DNA of 64,000 nt, from positions 4,049,001 through 4,113,000 of the forward strand of contig NZ_CP084541.1 of assembly GCF_020410765.1 (NCBI RefSeq), read 5' to 3'. A model generated the notes under the pieces. It worked only from the letters and a program-made list of their open reading frames with translations. It was not told the DNA's origin and did no database searches. This document shows, piece by piece, positions 19,809-28,028 of the stretch. The position numbers were made by a program, and so were the translations under genes. Each line of letters starts with the position of its first letter. The first letter of the stretch is position 1. This DNA comes from Streptomyces marincola. GTDB taxonomy: Bacteria > Actinomycetota > Actinomycetes > Streptomycetales > Streptomycetaceae.

Positions 19809-21050
19809 TCAGTCGTCGATCGCCTGGTAGAGCGTGGTCCAGAAGTCGTGGAAGAGCCGCGCCGGATCCGGGACGGACGTCCCGACCTGGGTGAGCAGGA
19901 TTCCGGTGATCCGGGTGTCAGGGTCGGCGTAGGTGGAGGTGCCGCTTCCGCCGTCCCAGCCGAACTGGCCTATGGGCGCGTAGTCACCGCGGTAGGTGCG
20001 TACGGCCATGCCGAAGCCCCAGCCGCCGTGCTGCCCTTGGCCGAAGGAGACGTGGACGTTGTCGGTGGCCAGTTTCTGTCTGGCGGCTTGCTGTTGAGCC
20101 GTGAGGCGGTTGGTGGTCATCAGCTCGACAGCGGCGCGGGACAGGACGCGCTCGCTCCCGTGCATCCCGCCATTGAGCAGCATTCGGAAGTAGGCGTGGT
20201 AGTCGTCGGCGGTGGAGTTCAGTCCGCCGCCGCCGCCCTGGAACGCCGGAGGCCGGCTGTGGCGCCCCCCTTCGGCCTCGTCCCACACGTGGAACTCTCC
20301 GGTCTGCGGGTCGGGGGCGTACAGCGGCGGCAGCCGGTCCATGTCGTCGGCCGGAACGTGGAAACCTGTGTCCCTCATCCCCAGCGGGCCGAAGACGCGT
20401 TCGCGCAGGAACGTCTCGAACGGCTGGCCCGAGACCCGGGCGACGAGCACGCCCAGGAGATCGCTGGCGATGTGGTACTGCCAGTGTTCCCCAGGCTGGT
20501 GCATCAGCGGCAGCTCACCCAGGCGGCGTATCCACTCGTCCGGCTCGGGCATCGGCTCGGGCAGATTGGGCGTGAGCCCCTGCTCGAAGATCCTGTTCAT
20601 GATCGGGGTGCCCAGCGAAGTCATATCCATGCCGAGCCCGAACGTGGAGGTCAGCACGTCCCGCACGGTGATCGGCCGCCGGGCCGGCTCGGTGTCGTCC
20701 AAGGGGCCGTCGATCCGCTTCAGCACCTGTCGGTCGGCGAGTTCGGGCAGCCACTCCTGCACCAGGTCGTCCAGTCGCAGCCTGCACTCGTCGAGCAGGA
20801 CCATGGCCGCCGCGACCGTGACAGGCTTGGATGTCGAGGCCATACGGAAGATCGTGTCCCGTCTCATCGGCGCGCCGCCGTCATGGCGCATCGTTCCGAG
20901 CGATACGACATGTGTGTCGTCGCCCCGGCTGAACAGCGCCACGAGCCCGGGGATCTTGCCGGACTCGGTGTGCCGTGCGAGCACGTCGCGCACTCGTTGC
21001 AAGCCTGTCCTGGAGAAGCCGTCGTACTGGCCGGCGGGTGCGAGGGACAT
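19809..21050 (-). CDS. Serine hydrolase, beta-lactamase/class C family
   Basis: The 413-residue product has the family's SxxK nucleophile motif at S72-T-S-K75 (MASTSKPV), a second-motif tyrosine in WQYHIASDLLG, and a glycine-rich third motif near FGWDGGSGTSTY. These enzymes act as esterases, D-aminopeptidases or beta-lactamases; the substrate cannot be told from sequence. ATG 21050 is chosen because GAAGGAG lies 9 bases upstream. There is no signal peptide, so it is probably cytoplasmic. It follows the DUF4097 gene by 40 bases on the same strand. It lies in the accessory island, whose codon use is less extremely GC-biased than its neighbours. Confidence 0.85.
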   Translation of the reverse strand: MSLAPAGQYDGFSRTGLQRVRDVLARHTESGKIPGLVALFSRGDDTHVVSLGTMRHDGGAPMRRDTIFRMASTSKPVTVAAAMVLLDECRLRLDDLVQEWLPELADRQVLKRIDGPLDDTEPARRPITVRDVLTSTFGLGMDMTSLGTPIMNRIFEQGLTPNLPEPMPEPDEWIRRLGELPLMHQPGEHWQYHIASDLLGVLVARVSGQPFETFLRERVFGPLGMRDTGFHVPADDMDRLPPLYAPDPQTGEFHVWDEAEGGRHSRPPAFQGGGGGLNSTADDYHAYFRMLLNGGMHGSERVLSRAAVELMTTNRLTAQQQAARQKLATDNVHVSFGQGQHGGWGFGMAVRTYRGDYAPIGQFGWDGGSGTSTYADPDTRITGILLTQVGTSVPDPARLFHDFWTTLYQAIDD

Positions 21051-21090
21051 GGTGCGGTACTCCTTCGGAAGTGTCATGGGGGCGCGTTGG

Positions 21091-21762
21091 TCACAGGCTG
21101 CGGGCGGTGATGTCGCCGTGGGCGGTGGTCGCGTGGATGTGCAGGGCGGCGTCGGCGCCGTCGGTGTTCCTGAGCGCGTTGTGAATCCGGCCGTAGGCGG
21201 TATCGGCGTTCAGGGAGGCGGAGACTCCGTGGGCGGCACCGATCGCGATGTCGCCCTGCCCGGTCCGCAGCGTGACGGTGCCGCCCACCGCCTCGGTGAT
21301 GCGGAGGTCGCCCTTCCGGGTGCTGATCTCGCCGGGGCCGCCCAGGCGGCCGACTGAGATGTCGCCGTCGAGGACGGCGAGGCGGACGCTTCCGGTCTCG
21401 TCGAGGTCGACCGTGCCCTGTGCTCCCTCGAAGGTGACATCTCCGAGCCGCCCCGTGCTCCGGAATCCGGCGCCGGCCGTCTTCACCTCGACGCGGGAGC
21501 CGACGGGCAGATGGACCGCCACTTCGACGGACCCGGAGGGGCCGAGGGCCTGGTTCTTCCCCTCCGGGGTCTTGATCCGCAGGACGCCGTCGCCGTGGAC
21601 GACTTCGGTCTGCTCCGCAGCCTTCACATCGCGGCTCTTCGAGGCGTCCGCGGGCAGGACCTCGACCGTGGTGTCGGCCCGGTCGGCGGCGGTGCACCGG
21701 ATGCGGCCGGCGAGGACGTCGAGGACCGCGGTCACCGGAGTGGGGGTGTCGAACTCCTGCAT
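21091..21762 (-). CDS. DUF4097 family beta-repeat protein
   Basis: The 223-residue product is made of short repeating beta-strands with G-D/G-S turns (RLGDVTFEGAQGTVDL, RTGQGDIAIGAAHG), the pattern of the DUF4097 family of right-handed beta-helix-like proteins. There is no signal peptide or membrane segment. Function is unknown; such proteins often sit beside transport or regulatory genes. GGAGAG precedes the ATG at 21762. It probably forms an operon with the hydrolase 40 bases downstream. Confidence 0.8.
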   Translation of the reverse strand: MQEFDTPTPVTAVLDVLAGRIRCTAADRADTTVEVLPADASKSRDVKAAEQTEVVHGDGVLRIKTPEGKNQALGPSGSVEVAVHLPVGSRVEVKTAGAGFRSTGRLGDVTFEGAQGTVDLDETGSVRLAVLDGDISVGRLGGPGEISTRKGDLRITEAVGGTVTLRTGQGDIAIGAAHGVSASLNADTAYGRIHNALRNTDGADAALHIHATTAHGDITARSL

Positions 21763-21915
21763 TGCGCTCTCCTGATCTCGCTGCTCATACGGAAAGGTGT
21801 GGTGCGTTCACGGCATTGGTCGCGACAGATGACGAGTGGACGTTGCGGCGGAGACACCACGAACCGGGTGGGGGGAAGCGATGCCGGGAGCGGGCTCACT
21901 CCGCCCGCGGCGCCC

Positions 21916-22557
21916 TCACGGGGCTCGCGTGGCACCCCACGGGTCGAGCTCCGCGTAGGCCGGCAGCCACTGGTGCTCGTACGCCTGACGCTCGGGTCGG
22001 GGCAGGGAGGCCAGCGTTCTCGTGACCGTGTGCTCATCGGCGCCGTCCAGAAGCCACGGCAGGAGCCGAGGGGCGCTGGAGTGGATCATTTCGGCATGGA
22101 CCTGGCAGAAGTGGGCCCACTGCTTCTGCGTGACGGCCTCCTGGACGAGGGGAAGCGCTGCCTCCTCCTCGTGGGCGAGGTGCCCGGTCAGGCCCGTGAC
22201 GATGGAGTCGGCGAGGTCACCGGGCAACTGCTGCGGAGCGCCCGAATCCGACAGTGCGTGGTCGAGCGCTTCGACAAGGGGGGCGAGAGCCGCGTGCTCG
22301 GCCTCCATGGCCTCCAGCAGGGCGAGGTCGCCGGGCCTTCCGGCCAGGTTGCCGCGCAGAGCCGGCCACAGGGCATCGTCCTCGGCGCGGTGGTGGACGT
22401 GCAGGCCGTGCTTCAACAAGTCCCAGCCCTCGGCGGCACGCAGAGCCTCGCCGGGGTCGCGATCCGCGCGGGAGGTGATATGCGCGACGTGCCGGAGGTC
22501 GCGCCGGAGTGCGTCGTGCATCGCATACATCGCCGTCATGTCGAGCGAACCATCCAT
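21916..22557 (-). CDS. Hemerythrin/HHE cation-binding domain protein
   Basis: The 213-residue product has the spaced histidines and glutamates of a hemerythrin-like four-helix bundle: MHDALRRDLRH near the N-terminus, HGLHVHHRAEDDALWP, AEHAALAPLV and GHLAHEEEAALPL. Such domains bind a di-iron centre and sense or carry oxygen or nitric oxide; which applies here is unknown. ATG 22557 is preferred because AAGGAG lies 10 bases upstream; the frame continues to 22581. It is divergent from the LysR gene and separated from DUF4097 by about 150 bases. Confidence 0.85.
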   Translation of the reverse strand: MDGSLDMTAMYAMHDALRRDLRHVAHITSRADRDPGEALRAAEGWDLLKHGLHVHHRAEDDALWPALRGNLAGRPGDLALLEAMEAEHAALAPLVEALDHALSDSGAPQQLPGDLADSIVTGLTGHLAHEEEAALPLVQEAVTQKQWAHFCQVHAEMIHSSAPRLLPWLLDGADEHTVTRTLASLPRPERQAYEHQWLPAYAELDPWGATRAP

Positions 22558-22913
22558 CGCCTTCTTGCTCCTTTCCCGCATCCGTGAACCTTCCGGTCAC
22601 GCCGATGCGGAAGATCAGCGCGGACAGGCCCGTTCCTCTGGTGGTGCCCTCGTCCCGCCGAGGGTCGGACCCCGCCTCGCCCCTCGGGTCGGCCGGGCGG
22701 GGCGACCGCTACGGCCAACCGCATGCCCGCACGCCAGCTGTTGGTGGGCATCGGATGGGACAGGACCGGCCGAGCCGACCTACGGCCGCCTCGTCGCCCC
22801 CAATGGACCCAAGCCTCCTTCAGGGCGACAAGTCCGATCAACGCGGAATCAGGGATGATCTCGATAACCGCTGGGTTATGTCGAGGCGCGTGAGTGCGTC
22901 CGGGAGGGGCGTC
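22558..22913. other. Divergent intergenic region with LysR-box candidate
   Basis: 356 bases between the divergent hemerythrin and LysR genes. An imperfect inverted repeat GTGAaCC/CGGtCAC lies just upstream of the hemerythrin gene and a strong palindrome lies before the LysR gene. Several frames are open but none has codon use or motifs of a gene. Confidence 0.5.
22864..22879. promoter_or_regulatory. LysR-type operator candidate
   Basis: ATAACC-GCTG-GGTTAT is a perfect 6-bp inverted repeat that fits the LysR box pattern T-N11-A. It lies 35 bp before the start of the LysR gene and between it and the divergent hemerythrin gene, the usual place for autoregulation and target control. Confidence 0.6.
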
Positions 22914-23804
22914 ATGGAACTACGGGACATAGAGATCTTCCTGACACTCACCGAGGAACTGCACTTCGGGCGCACCGCCGCACGCCTGCATGTCAGCCAG
23001 GCGCGGGTGAGCCAGGCGATCAAGCAACAGGAACGCCGCATCGGCGGCGCCCTGTTCGACCGCTCCAGCCGGCGCAGTGTCCAACTGACCCCGCTGGGCC
23101 AAATCCTGCGGGACGATCTCAGACCGGTGTACGCGGGACTGCTGACCAGCCTGGAACGGGCCCGGCTTGCCGCCCAGGGAGTCACCGCCACGCTGCGCAT
23201 CAGCATGCTGCCCTTCAACCTGCCTGACCTGTACCCCCATTGGCGGGCCTTCCGGGCCCGCCACCCCCAATGGCAGTTGCAGGTGCGCCCCGCCTCCTAC
23301 ATCGATCCGATCGCCCGGCTCCGCGCTGGGGAGATGGACGTCCTGGTCGCCTGGCTGCCCGTGGAGGAACCCGACCTCACCGTGGGCCCGGCCCTGTTCC
23401 ACGACCCGCGTGTGCTCGCCGTCTGCGCCGACCACGAGCTGGCGGAACGATCCACCGTGTCCCTGGAGACGCTCGCCGACTTCCCGCATGCCACGGCCCC
23501 TCAGATGCCGGACTACTGGGAGGACGCGTATTTGCCCTTCCACACCCCCCGAGGCAGACCCGTCGAACGCGTCAACTCCGTCACCGCCCCCGACGAACTG
23601 ATCAATCTCGTCGGCACCGGCGAGATCGTCCACCCGTTCCCCACCCACGTCACCCAGTACTGGGCCATGACCCACATCCGGTGGCTGGCAATCCCCGACA
23701 TGCCGGCCCTGTCGTATGCCCTGGTATGGCAGACCGAGAGAGAGAACGACCTCATCCGCGCCCTCGCCGAGGTGGTGCGCGGCATAGGTGCCGCTCGGCT
23801 CTGA
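22914..23804 (+). CDS. LysR-family transcriptional regulator
   Basis: The 296-residue product starts MELRDIEIFLTLTEELHFGRTAARLHVSQ, the classic LysR helix-turn-helix at residues 1-60, and continues to a periplasmic-binding-like effector domain (from about residue 90) with two alpha/beta lobes. ATG 22914 is chosen because GGGAGGGG lies 5 bases upstream; longer frames are not supported. The palindrome at 22864-22879 is probably its own operator. The effector is unknown. The divergent hemerythrin, DUF4097 and hydrolase genes are its likely targets. Confidence 0.92.
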   Translation: MELRDIEIFLTLTEELHFGRTAARLHVSQARVSQAIKQQERRIGGALFDRSSRRSVQLTPLGQILRDDLRPVYAGLLTSLERARLAAQGVTATLRISMLPFNLPDLYPHWRAFRARHPQWQLQVRPASYIDPIARLRAGEMDVLVAWLPVEEPDLTVGPALFHDPRVLAVCADHELAERSTVSLETLADFPHATAPQMPDYWEDAYLPFHTPRGRPVERVNSVTAPDELINLVGTGEIVHPFPTHVTQYWAMTHIRWLAIPDMPALSYALVWQTERENDLIRALAEVVRGIGAARL

Positions 23805-23906
23805 CCAGGCCGCTCTCGCCCCCCCCTCTCGCCGGGGCGGCCCGGATGGCATCCGATGGGTCGCATAGTTGTGGCGTCCCTACCGGGCGTCGCGCCTCTG
23901 TCCGTC

Positions 23907-23974
23907 CCCGAGCGCGTGCTGGACGCGTTCTGCGGCCTGGGCTCGGGTGAGGAGTTCGGTTCCTTCGAGGAGCT
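23907..23974 (+). pseudogene. Fragment of a LolA-like gene tail
   Basis: In the plus strand this stretch reads PERVLDAFCGLGSGEEFGSFEEL, which parallels PERLLNDALGGLGSLGDFGSFE in the LolA-like gene at 18684-19652. It has no start and runs straight into the right copy of the 64-bp repeat. It is not identical to the upstream gene, so it looks like the tail of a related allele carried in by the island, not a simple duplication. Confidence 0.75.
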
Positions 23975-23977
23975 GCC

Positions 23978-24041
23978 GATGCCGTCAGCTCGCGCAGAAC
24001 TCATTGCCCTCCGGGTCCCGCATCAGCCACCAGTGCCCCGC
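23978..24041. repeat. 64-bp direct repeat, right copy
   Basis: This copy matches 19692-19755 in 63 of 64 bases. Here it forms the 3' end of the intact VOC gene. Together with the left copy it marks the edges of the accessory island. Confidence 0.9.
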
Positions 24042-24443
24042 GGGCCCCTGGTCCTCCTCGCGCACGCGGGTGGCGCCGAGTTGTTCGAGGCGGGTCACCA
24101 GCGTGCCGAGGTCCGTGCCCTCGGGGCGGTGGATGTCGATGTGCAGGCGGTTTTTGACCGTTTTGCTTTCGGGCACGTCCTGGAACAGCAGCCTGCGCCC
24201 CAGGCCGATACCGGTGTACTCGTCGAACGGGTCCTCGGGGTGCCTGACCGCCGCGTAGCCGCGGAATCCGCGCGTGCCGCCGGGACGTTCGTCGACGGCG
24301 GCGGCGCTCACCTGCCCCGCGGCCAGCAGGTGGTCGACGAGGCCGGTCTGGTCCTCGATCTCGTAGCCCAGGGCTTCGGCCCAGAAGGGGGCCAAGGCCA
24401 CCGCGTTGTTGCTGTCGACCACGAGTTTCCAGTGCAAGGTCAT
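23985..24443 (-). CDS. VOC family (glyoxalase-like) protein
   Basis: The 152-residue product has two beta-alpha-beta-beta-beta modules of the vicinal oxygen chelate fold: MTLHWKLVVDSNN (N-terminal half) and NRLHIDIHRPEGTD with the closing motif GHWWLMRDPEGNEFC (C-terminal half). This is the common actinomycete VOC/DUF-type that lacks a clear enzyme assignment. ATG 24443 is 21 bases from the divergent CGNR gene and has no ribosome-binding site. A TATAAA hexamer 7 bases upstream suggests a leaderless transcript. Its 3' end is also present as a remnant at 19699. Confidence 0.88.
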   Translation of the reverse strand: MTLHWKLVVDSNNAVALAPFWAEALGYEIEDQTGLVDHLLAAGQVSAAAVDERPGGTRGFRGYAAVRHPEDPFDEYTGIGLGRRLLFQDVPESKTVKNRLHIDIHRPEGTDLGTLVTRLEQLGATRVREEDQGPAGHWWLMRDPEGNEFCAS

Positions 24444-24467
24444 GTAACTCTTTATACTGGTTACATG
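24441..24467. promoter_or_regulatory. Palindrome spanning two divergent start codons, with two leaderless promoters
   Basis: CATGTAAC (24441-24448), 11 spacer bases, then GTTACATG (24460-24467) form a perfect 8-bp inverted repeat. Both start codons (VOC on the minus strand, CGNR on the plus strand) lie inside the arms. The spacer holds TATACT (24453-24458) 6 bases before the plus ATG and, on the minus strand, TATAAA 7 bases before the VOC ATG. These distances place both transcription starts on the start codons, so both mRNAs are probably leaderless and share one operator. Confidence 0.65.
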
Positions 24468-25079
24468 GTGCCAGGTCCATCTCCCGCCCCGTCGGCCGGA
24501 ATCGTGTTGCGCCCGCCGACGGGTGCCGCGTTCCGGTTCGACCCGGGCGCGCTGTGCCTCGAACTGCTGGTCACGGGCGGCCCCGGGGAGTTCCGCCGCT
24601 GGGAGTCGCTGCACGGGCCCGCCGACCTGGTCGCCTGGGCGGCCGGATCGCGGCTCTCGCCCGCGCCCGTGCCTGAGGTGACGGACGCGGAGGCCGGCGC
24701 GGCCCGGCGGGTGCGCGACGCGCTGTGGCGGCTCATGCTCGCGCGCCTCGCGGGCGAGGCCCCGCCGCGCGAGGCCGTCGCCGAGGTCAACGCGTCAGCC
24801 GCCGCGCCGCCGCTCGTCCCGGCCATCGGGCCGGACGGCGCGCGGGTCTGGGCGCCGCCGGTGACCGGCGCCGCGCTGCTGTCCACCGTGGCGCGGGACG
24901 CGGTCGCGCTGCTCACCGGCCCGCACCTGGACCGGTTGCGCGTGTGCGAGGGCGAGCGCTGCCACCTCGTGTTCGTGGACACCTCGCGCGCGGGCCGCCG
25001 CCGCTGGTGCTCGATGGAACGCTGCGGCAACCTGCACAAGGTCCGCGCCCTGCGAGCCCGCCGGGAGCGCGAGGCGTGA
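24465..25079 (+). CDS. CGNR zinc-finger (ABATE) transcriptional regulator
   Basis: The 204-residue product ends in a zinc finger, C161-x4-C166 and C182-x4-C187 followed by G-N, the motif that names the CGNR family. The N-terminal 150 residues match the ABATE domain expected for stress-response regulators of this type. It has no ribosome-binding site and starts 21 bases from the divergent VOC gene under the palindrome at 24441-24467, a site it may bind itself. The frame open upstream of 24465 runs into the VOC gene and is a shadow. Confidence 0.85.
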   Translation: MVPGPSPAPSAGIVLRPPTGAAFRFDPGALCLELLVTGGPGEFRRWESLHGPADLVAWAAGSRLSPAPVPEVTDAEAGAARRVRDALWRLMLARLAGEAPPREAVAEVNASAAAPPLVPAIGPDGARVWAPPVTGAALLSTVARDAVALLTGPHLDRLRVCEGERCHLVFVDTSRAGRRRWCSMERCGNLHKVRALRARREREA

Positions 25080-25244
25080 ACGCGCCGGATGGAGGCCAAC
25101 CGCTTCCGGCGCGCGACGCGTTGTCCGGCGCGCGTGAACGTCTCGGGCGAGACCGCCGCCCCCGCGCGGAGCGTTGACCGGCCTCGCCCGGGACATCGGG
25201 GCCGACCGCGTCGGCGCCCGAACGGCCGCCCGCGAGCGGGGCGT

Positions 25245-25658
25245 TCAGCCGAGGGACGCGAGCAGCTCGTCGCAGGCGCGTTCGCAGCGGCGGCACGCCT
25301 CGGCGCACACGCGGCAGTGCTCGTGCGAGTCGGCGTGCCGCGCGCACTCGTCGGCGCAGGCGCCGCACACCGTGGCGCAGGCCCGGAGCTGGGCGCGGGT
25401 GACGTTGGCGTCGTATCCGGTGTGGCGCGAGAGCACCCGCCCGGTCGCCTCGCAGATGTCCGCGCAGTCCAGGTCGGTGCGGATGCACGTGGTCAGCTCG
25501 GCCACGCTCGGCTCGGACAGGCAGGCGTCCGCGCAGGCCGTGCACGCCTGGGCGCAGGCCGCGCACTCCTCGATGCAGCGCGCCAGCCGCTCGCGGTCGA
25601 CCCGGCCGAGGTCGGCGGGGTAGGTGGCCAGCATGTCGTCGATCGCCAACGTTGTCAT
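25245..25658 (-). CDS. Four-helix-bundle copper-binding protein (Csp/DUF326)
   Basis: The 137-residue product contains 18 cysteines in repeating C-x2-C, C-x3-C and C-x6-C patterns such as CIEECAACAQACTACADAC and CATVCGACADEC, plus HADSHEHC. This is the copper-storage Csp/DUF326 family, in which helix-bundle cysteines line a core that binds many Cu(I) ions. No signal peptide is visible, so it should be cytosolic. ATG 25658 follows GGGAGC. It converges with the CGNR gene; the MFS gene next to it on the same strand is 134 bases away. Confidence 0.85.
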   Translation of the reverse strand: MTTLAIDDMLATYPADLGRVDRERLARCIEECAACAQACTACADACLSEPSVAELTTCIRTDLDCADICEATGRVLSRHTGYDANVTRAQLRACATVCGACADECARHADSHEHCRVCAEACRRCERACDELLASLG

Positions 25659-25757
25659 GGTTGCTCCCGCATGATCCGGAATGTGCATCGTCCCCGCCCG
25701 GGTAACCGGTGGGCGGGGACGGGAAACAGCACTCCGCGGCCCGTCCCGCGCGCGGGC

Positions 25758-25784
25758 GGGACGATCGGGACGATCGGGACGATC
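25758..25784. repeat. 9-bp tandem repeat (GGGACGATC)x3
   Basis: Three perfect copies of GGGACGATC lie a few bases beyond the MFS stop codon. Slippage is likely to change the copy number between strains. Confidence 0.9.
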
Positions 25785-25792
25785 GGGAGTGG

Positions 25793-27316
25793 TCACATGT
25801 GCACGGTGGGTGCCCCGTCTCCGTGGCCCGCGCCGGTGGCGCCTCGGCGGTAGAGGAGGACGGAGATCAGGACGCCGACCGCGAAGAACGCCGCGGACCA
25901 CCAGTACGCCGTCGCGTAGCTCTCCAGACCGGCCTGCGCCCGGACGGCCGGGTCCCTCGGGTCCTTGCCCGCCAGGTAGTCGGTGGCGGCGCTGGCGGCC
26001 AGCGTGTTCAGCACGGCGGTGCCGATCGAGCCGCCGATCTGCTGCATGGTGTTGACCGTGGCCGAGGCCACGCCCGCGTCCTCGGCGGCGACGCCCGCCG
26101 TGGCCAGGTTCATCGCGGGCGCGATAATGGCGCCCATGCCCAGGCCCGCCACGATCAGCGGCGGCATCACGTGGCCCGCGAACGTGCTGTCGAGGTCGAG
26201 CGTCGTCAGCCAGGCGAGGCCGAGCGCCGAGAGGGCCATGCCGGCCGTCACGATGGGCCGGCCGCCCAGGCGCGGCAGGAGCGTGGTCGTGGCGAGCGTG
26301 GCCGTGATCATCAGCGCGCCGATCATCGGCAGGAACGCCAGGCCCGTCTCCACGGGCGAGTAGCCGAGCGACGCCTGGAGGTAGTACGTCACGAACAGGA
26401 ACAGGCCGAACATGCCGGCGCCGCTGATCAGCACCGCGGAGAACGAGGCCCCCCGGTTGCGGTCGAGCAGCACGCGCAGCGGCAGCAGCGGGTGCGCGCT
26501 GCGCGTCTGCCACCAGCTGAACACGGCGAGCAGCACGGCGCCGGCGATCAGGAAGCCCCAGGTGGCCGCGTGGTCCCAGTCGTGCGACTCGGCGTTGGCG
26601 AAGCCGTAGACCAGGCTGAACAGACCGGCCGAGACCAGCAGCGTGCCGGGCACGTCGAGGACGACGTTGCGGTTGCGCGCGGACCGGGTCAGCAGGAGCG
26701 CACCGCCGACGAAGGCGAGCGCGGCGAAGATCAGGTTGACGTAGAGGGTCCAGCGCCAGTCCAGGTACTCGGTGAGCACCCCGCCGAGCAGCAGGCCGAT
26801 GGCGCCGCCGGCACCGGCGATCGCGCCGTAGACGCTGAACGCCTTGGCCCGTTCCTTGGTGTCGGTGAACGTCGTGGTGAGCAGCGAGAGCGCGGCGGGT
26901 GCGAGCAGCGCGCCGAACACGCCCTGGAAGGCGCGGGCGGTCACCAGGATCTCGAAGTTCGCGGCGGCGCCGCCGAGCGCCGACGCCGCGGCGAACCCGA
27001 CGGCCCCGACGAGGAACACGATCTTGCGGCCGAACAGGTCGGCGATCCGGCCGCCGAGCAGCAGCAGGCTGCCGAAGGCGAGCGCGTAGGCCGTGATCAC
27101 CCACTGCCGGTCGCCGTCGGAGAAGCCGAGGTCCTGCTGGGCCGAGGGCAGCGCGATGTTCACGATGGTGGCGTCGAGCACCACCATCAGCTGGGCGACG
27201 CCGATGACGGCCAGGATCCACCAGCGGCGGGCGTGCGAACGGGCGTCCATGTCTGTCGTTTTGGACGGTGCGCCGGGGGTGTCGGGGACTTCTGCTGCGG
27301 TCTGCGAGTGAGACAT
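25793..27316 (-). CDS. MFS drug exporter, EmrB/QacA (DHA2) family
   Basis: The 507-residue product has about 14 membrane helices. The family motifs are visible: LDATIVNIALPSAQQDL (motif D1), GGRIADLFGRKIVFL (motif A, helix 2-3 loop) and the MPPLIVAGLGMG region in the second half. Such proteins expel hydrophobic drugs using the proton gradient. It begins 17 bases after the TetR gene on the same strand, so the two form a regulator-exporter operon under the TetR operators at 27991 and 28029. The substrate is unknown. Confidence 0.92.
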   Translation of the reverse strand: MSHSQTAAEVPDTPGAPSKTTDMDARSHARRWWILAVIGVAQLMVVLDATIVNIALPSAQQDLGFSDGDRQWVITAYALAFGSLLLLGGRIADLFGRKIVFLVGAVGFAAASALGGAAANFEILVTARAFQGVFGALLAPAALSLLTTTFTDTKERAKAFSVYGAIAGAGGAIGLLLGGVLTEYLDWRWTLYVNLIFAALAFVGGALLLTRSARNRNVVLDVPGTLLVSAGLFSLVYGFANAESHDWDHAATWGFLIAGAVLLAVFSWWQTRSAHPLLPLRVLLDRNRGASFSAVLISGAGMFGLFLFVTYYLQASLGYSPVETGLAFLPMIGALMITATLATTTLLPRLGGRPIVTAGMALSALGLAWLTTLDLDSTFAGHVMPPLIVAGLGMGAIIAPAMNLATAGVAAEDAGVASATVNTMQQIGGSIGTAVLNTLAASAATDYLAGKDPRDPAVRAQAGLESYATAYWWSAAFFAVGVLISVLLYRRGATGAGHGDGAPTVHM

Positions 27317-27332
27317 GTTCGTCTGGCTCCGG

Positions 27333-27977
27333 TCAACTGTGTAGCAATGCGGGAAGCAAGGCGCTGTCGAGGTAGCGGATCAGGTAGTCCGCGTCCGCGT
27401 ACTCGCCCTCGAACAGCGGCCGGCTGAGGACGGCGGTGAGGATCATCTGCGGGAGGAAATCCATGGCGGCCGGCCGGCCGGTCAGCTCGCCGCGCTCGAT
27501 GGCGCGGTCGATGAAGACGGTGAACTCCGCGATCTCCGGCTCCACCAGGGTCTCTCGAAGGGCCCGGGCGAGCTCCGGGGCGTCGAGCGTGGCCCTGGCG
27601 AGGCCGGTCATCAGCGCGGTGTCCTCCACCGCCTGCGCCGAGGCGCGCGTGAAGAGGCTGTGCAGGTCGCCCCGCAGCGAGCCCGTGTCCACGCCATCTA
27701 TCCGGGTCGGGCGGTGGGCGTGCAGGGCCGCGGCCACCAGCTGCGGCTTGCTGTGCCACTGCCGGTACAGCGTCGCCTTGCCGCAGCGGGCTCTGGACGC
27801 GATGGCGTCCATCGTCAGTCCCTCGTAACCGGTTTCCCTGAGCACCTCCACGACCGTGGCGAGGACCTCGGCCTCGCGGTCGTCGGTCATGCGGGGGCGG
27901 CGGATCGAAGGCGCGTCTGAGGTACGGATGGCGAACTCCCGGGGTGCTCTGGTCCGGCTCGCGGCATGCGAACGCAT
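27333..27977 (-). CDS. TetR-family repressor of the MFS exporter
   Basis: The helix-turn-helix is seen at about residues 50-77 in EVLRETGYEGLTMDAIASRARCGKATLYRQW, followed by an all-helical ligand domain. ATG 27977 opens the frame but has a weak ribosome-binding site; the next ATG at 27890 (MTDDREAEV) also lacks one, so the true start lies between these two. The first 30 or so residues are probably not conserved. It should repress itself and the downstream exporter by binding the two palindromes upstream. Confidence 0.88.
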   Translation of the reverse strand: MRSHAASRTRAPREFAIRTSDAPSIRRPRMTDDREAEVLATVVEVLRETGYEGLTMDAIASRARCGKATLYRQWHSKPQLVAAALHAHRPTRIDGVDTGSLRGDLHSLFTRASAQAVEDTALMTGLARATLDAPELARALRETLVEPEIAEFTVFIDRAIERGELTGRPAAMDFLPQMILTAVLSRPLFEGEYADADYLIRYLDSALLPALLHS

Positions 27978-27990
27978 GCTCGGATAGAAC

Positions 27991-28006
27991 GGAACGGTCT
28001 CGTTCC
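27991..28006. promoter_or_regulatory. TetR operator 1
   Basis: GGAACG-GTCT-CGTTCC is a perfect 6-bp palindrome just downstream of a possible -10 (TACGTT on the minus strand) of the TetR gene and 14 bp before its ATG at 27977. It shares its half-site with operator 2. Confidence 0.75.
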
Positions 28007-28028
28007 ATAACGTACGCCATCGGGGCTT

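Noticed and set aside
19692..24041. The 64-bp repeats as an insertion-sequence target duplication
   Set aside because: Target duplications are much shorter (usually under 15 bp) and no transposase lies between the copies.
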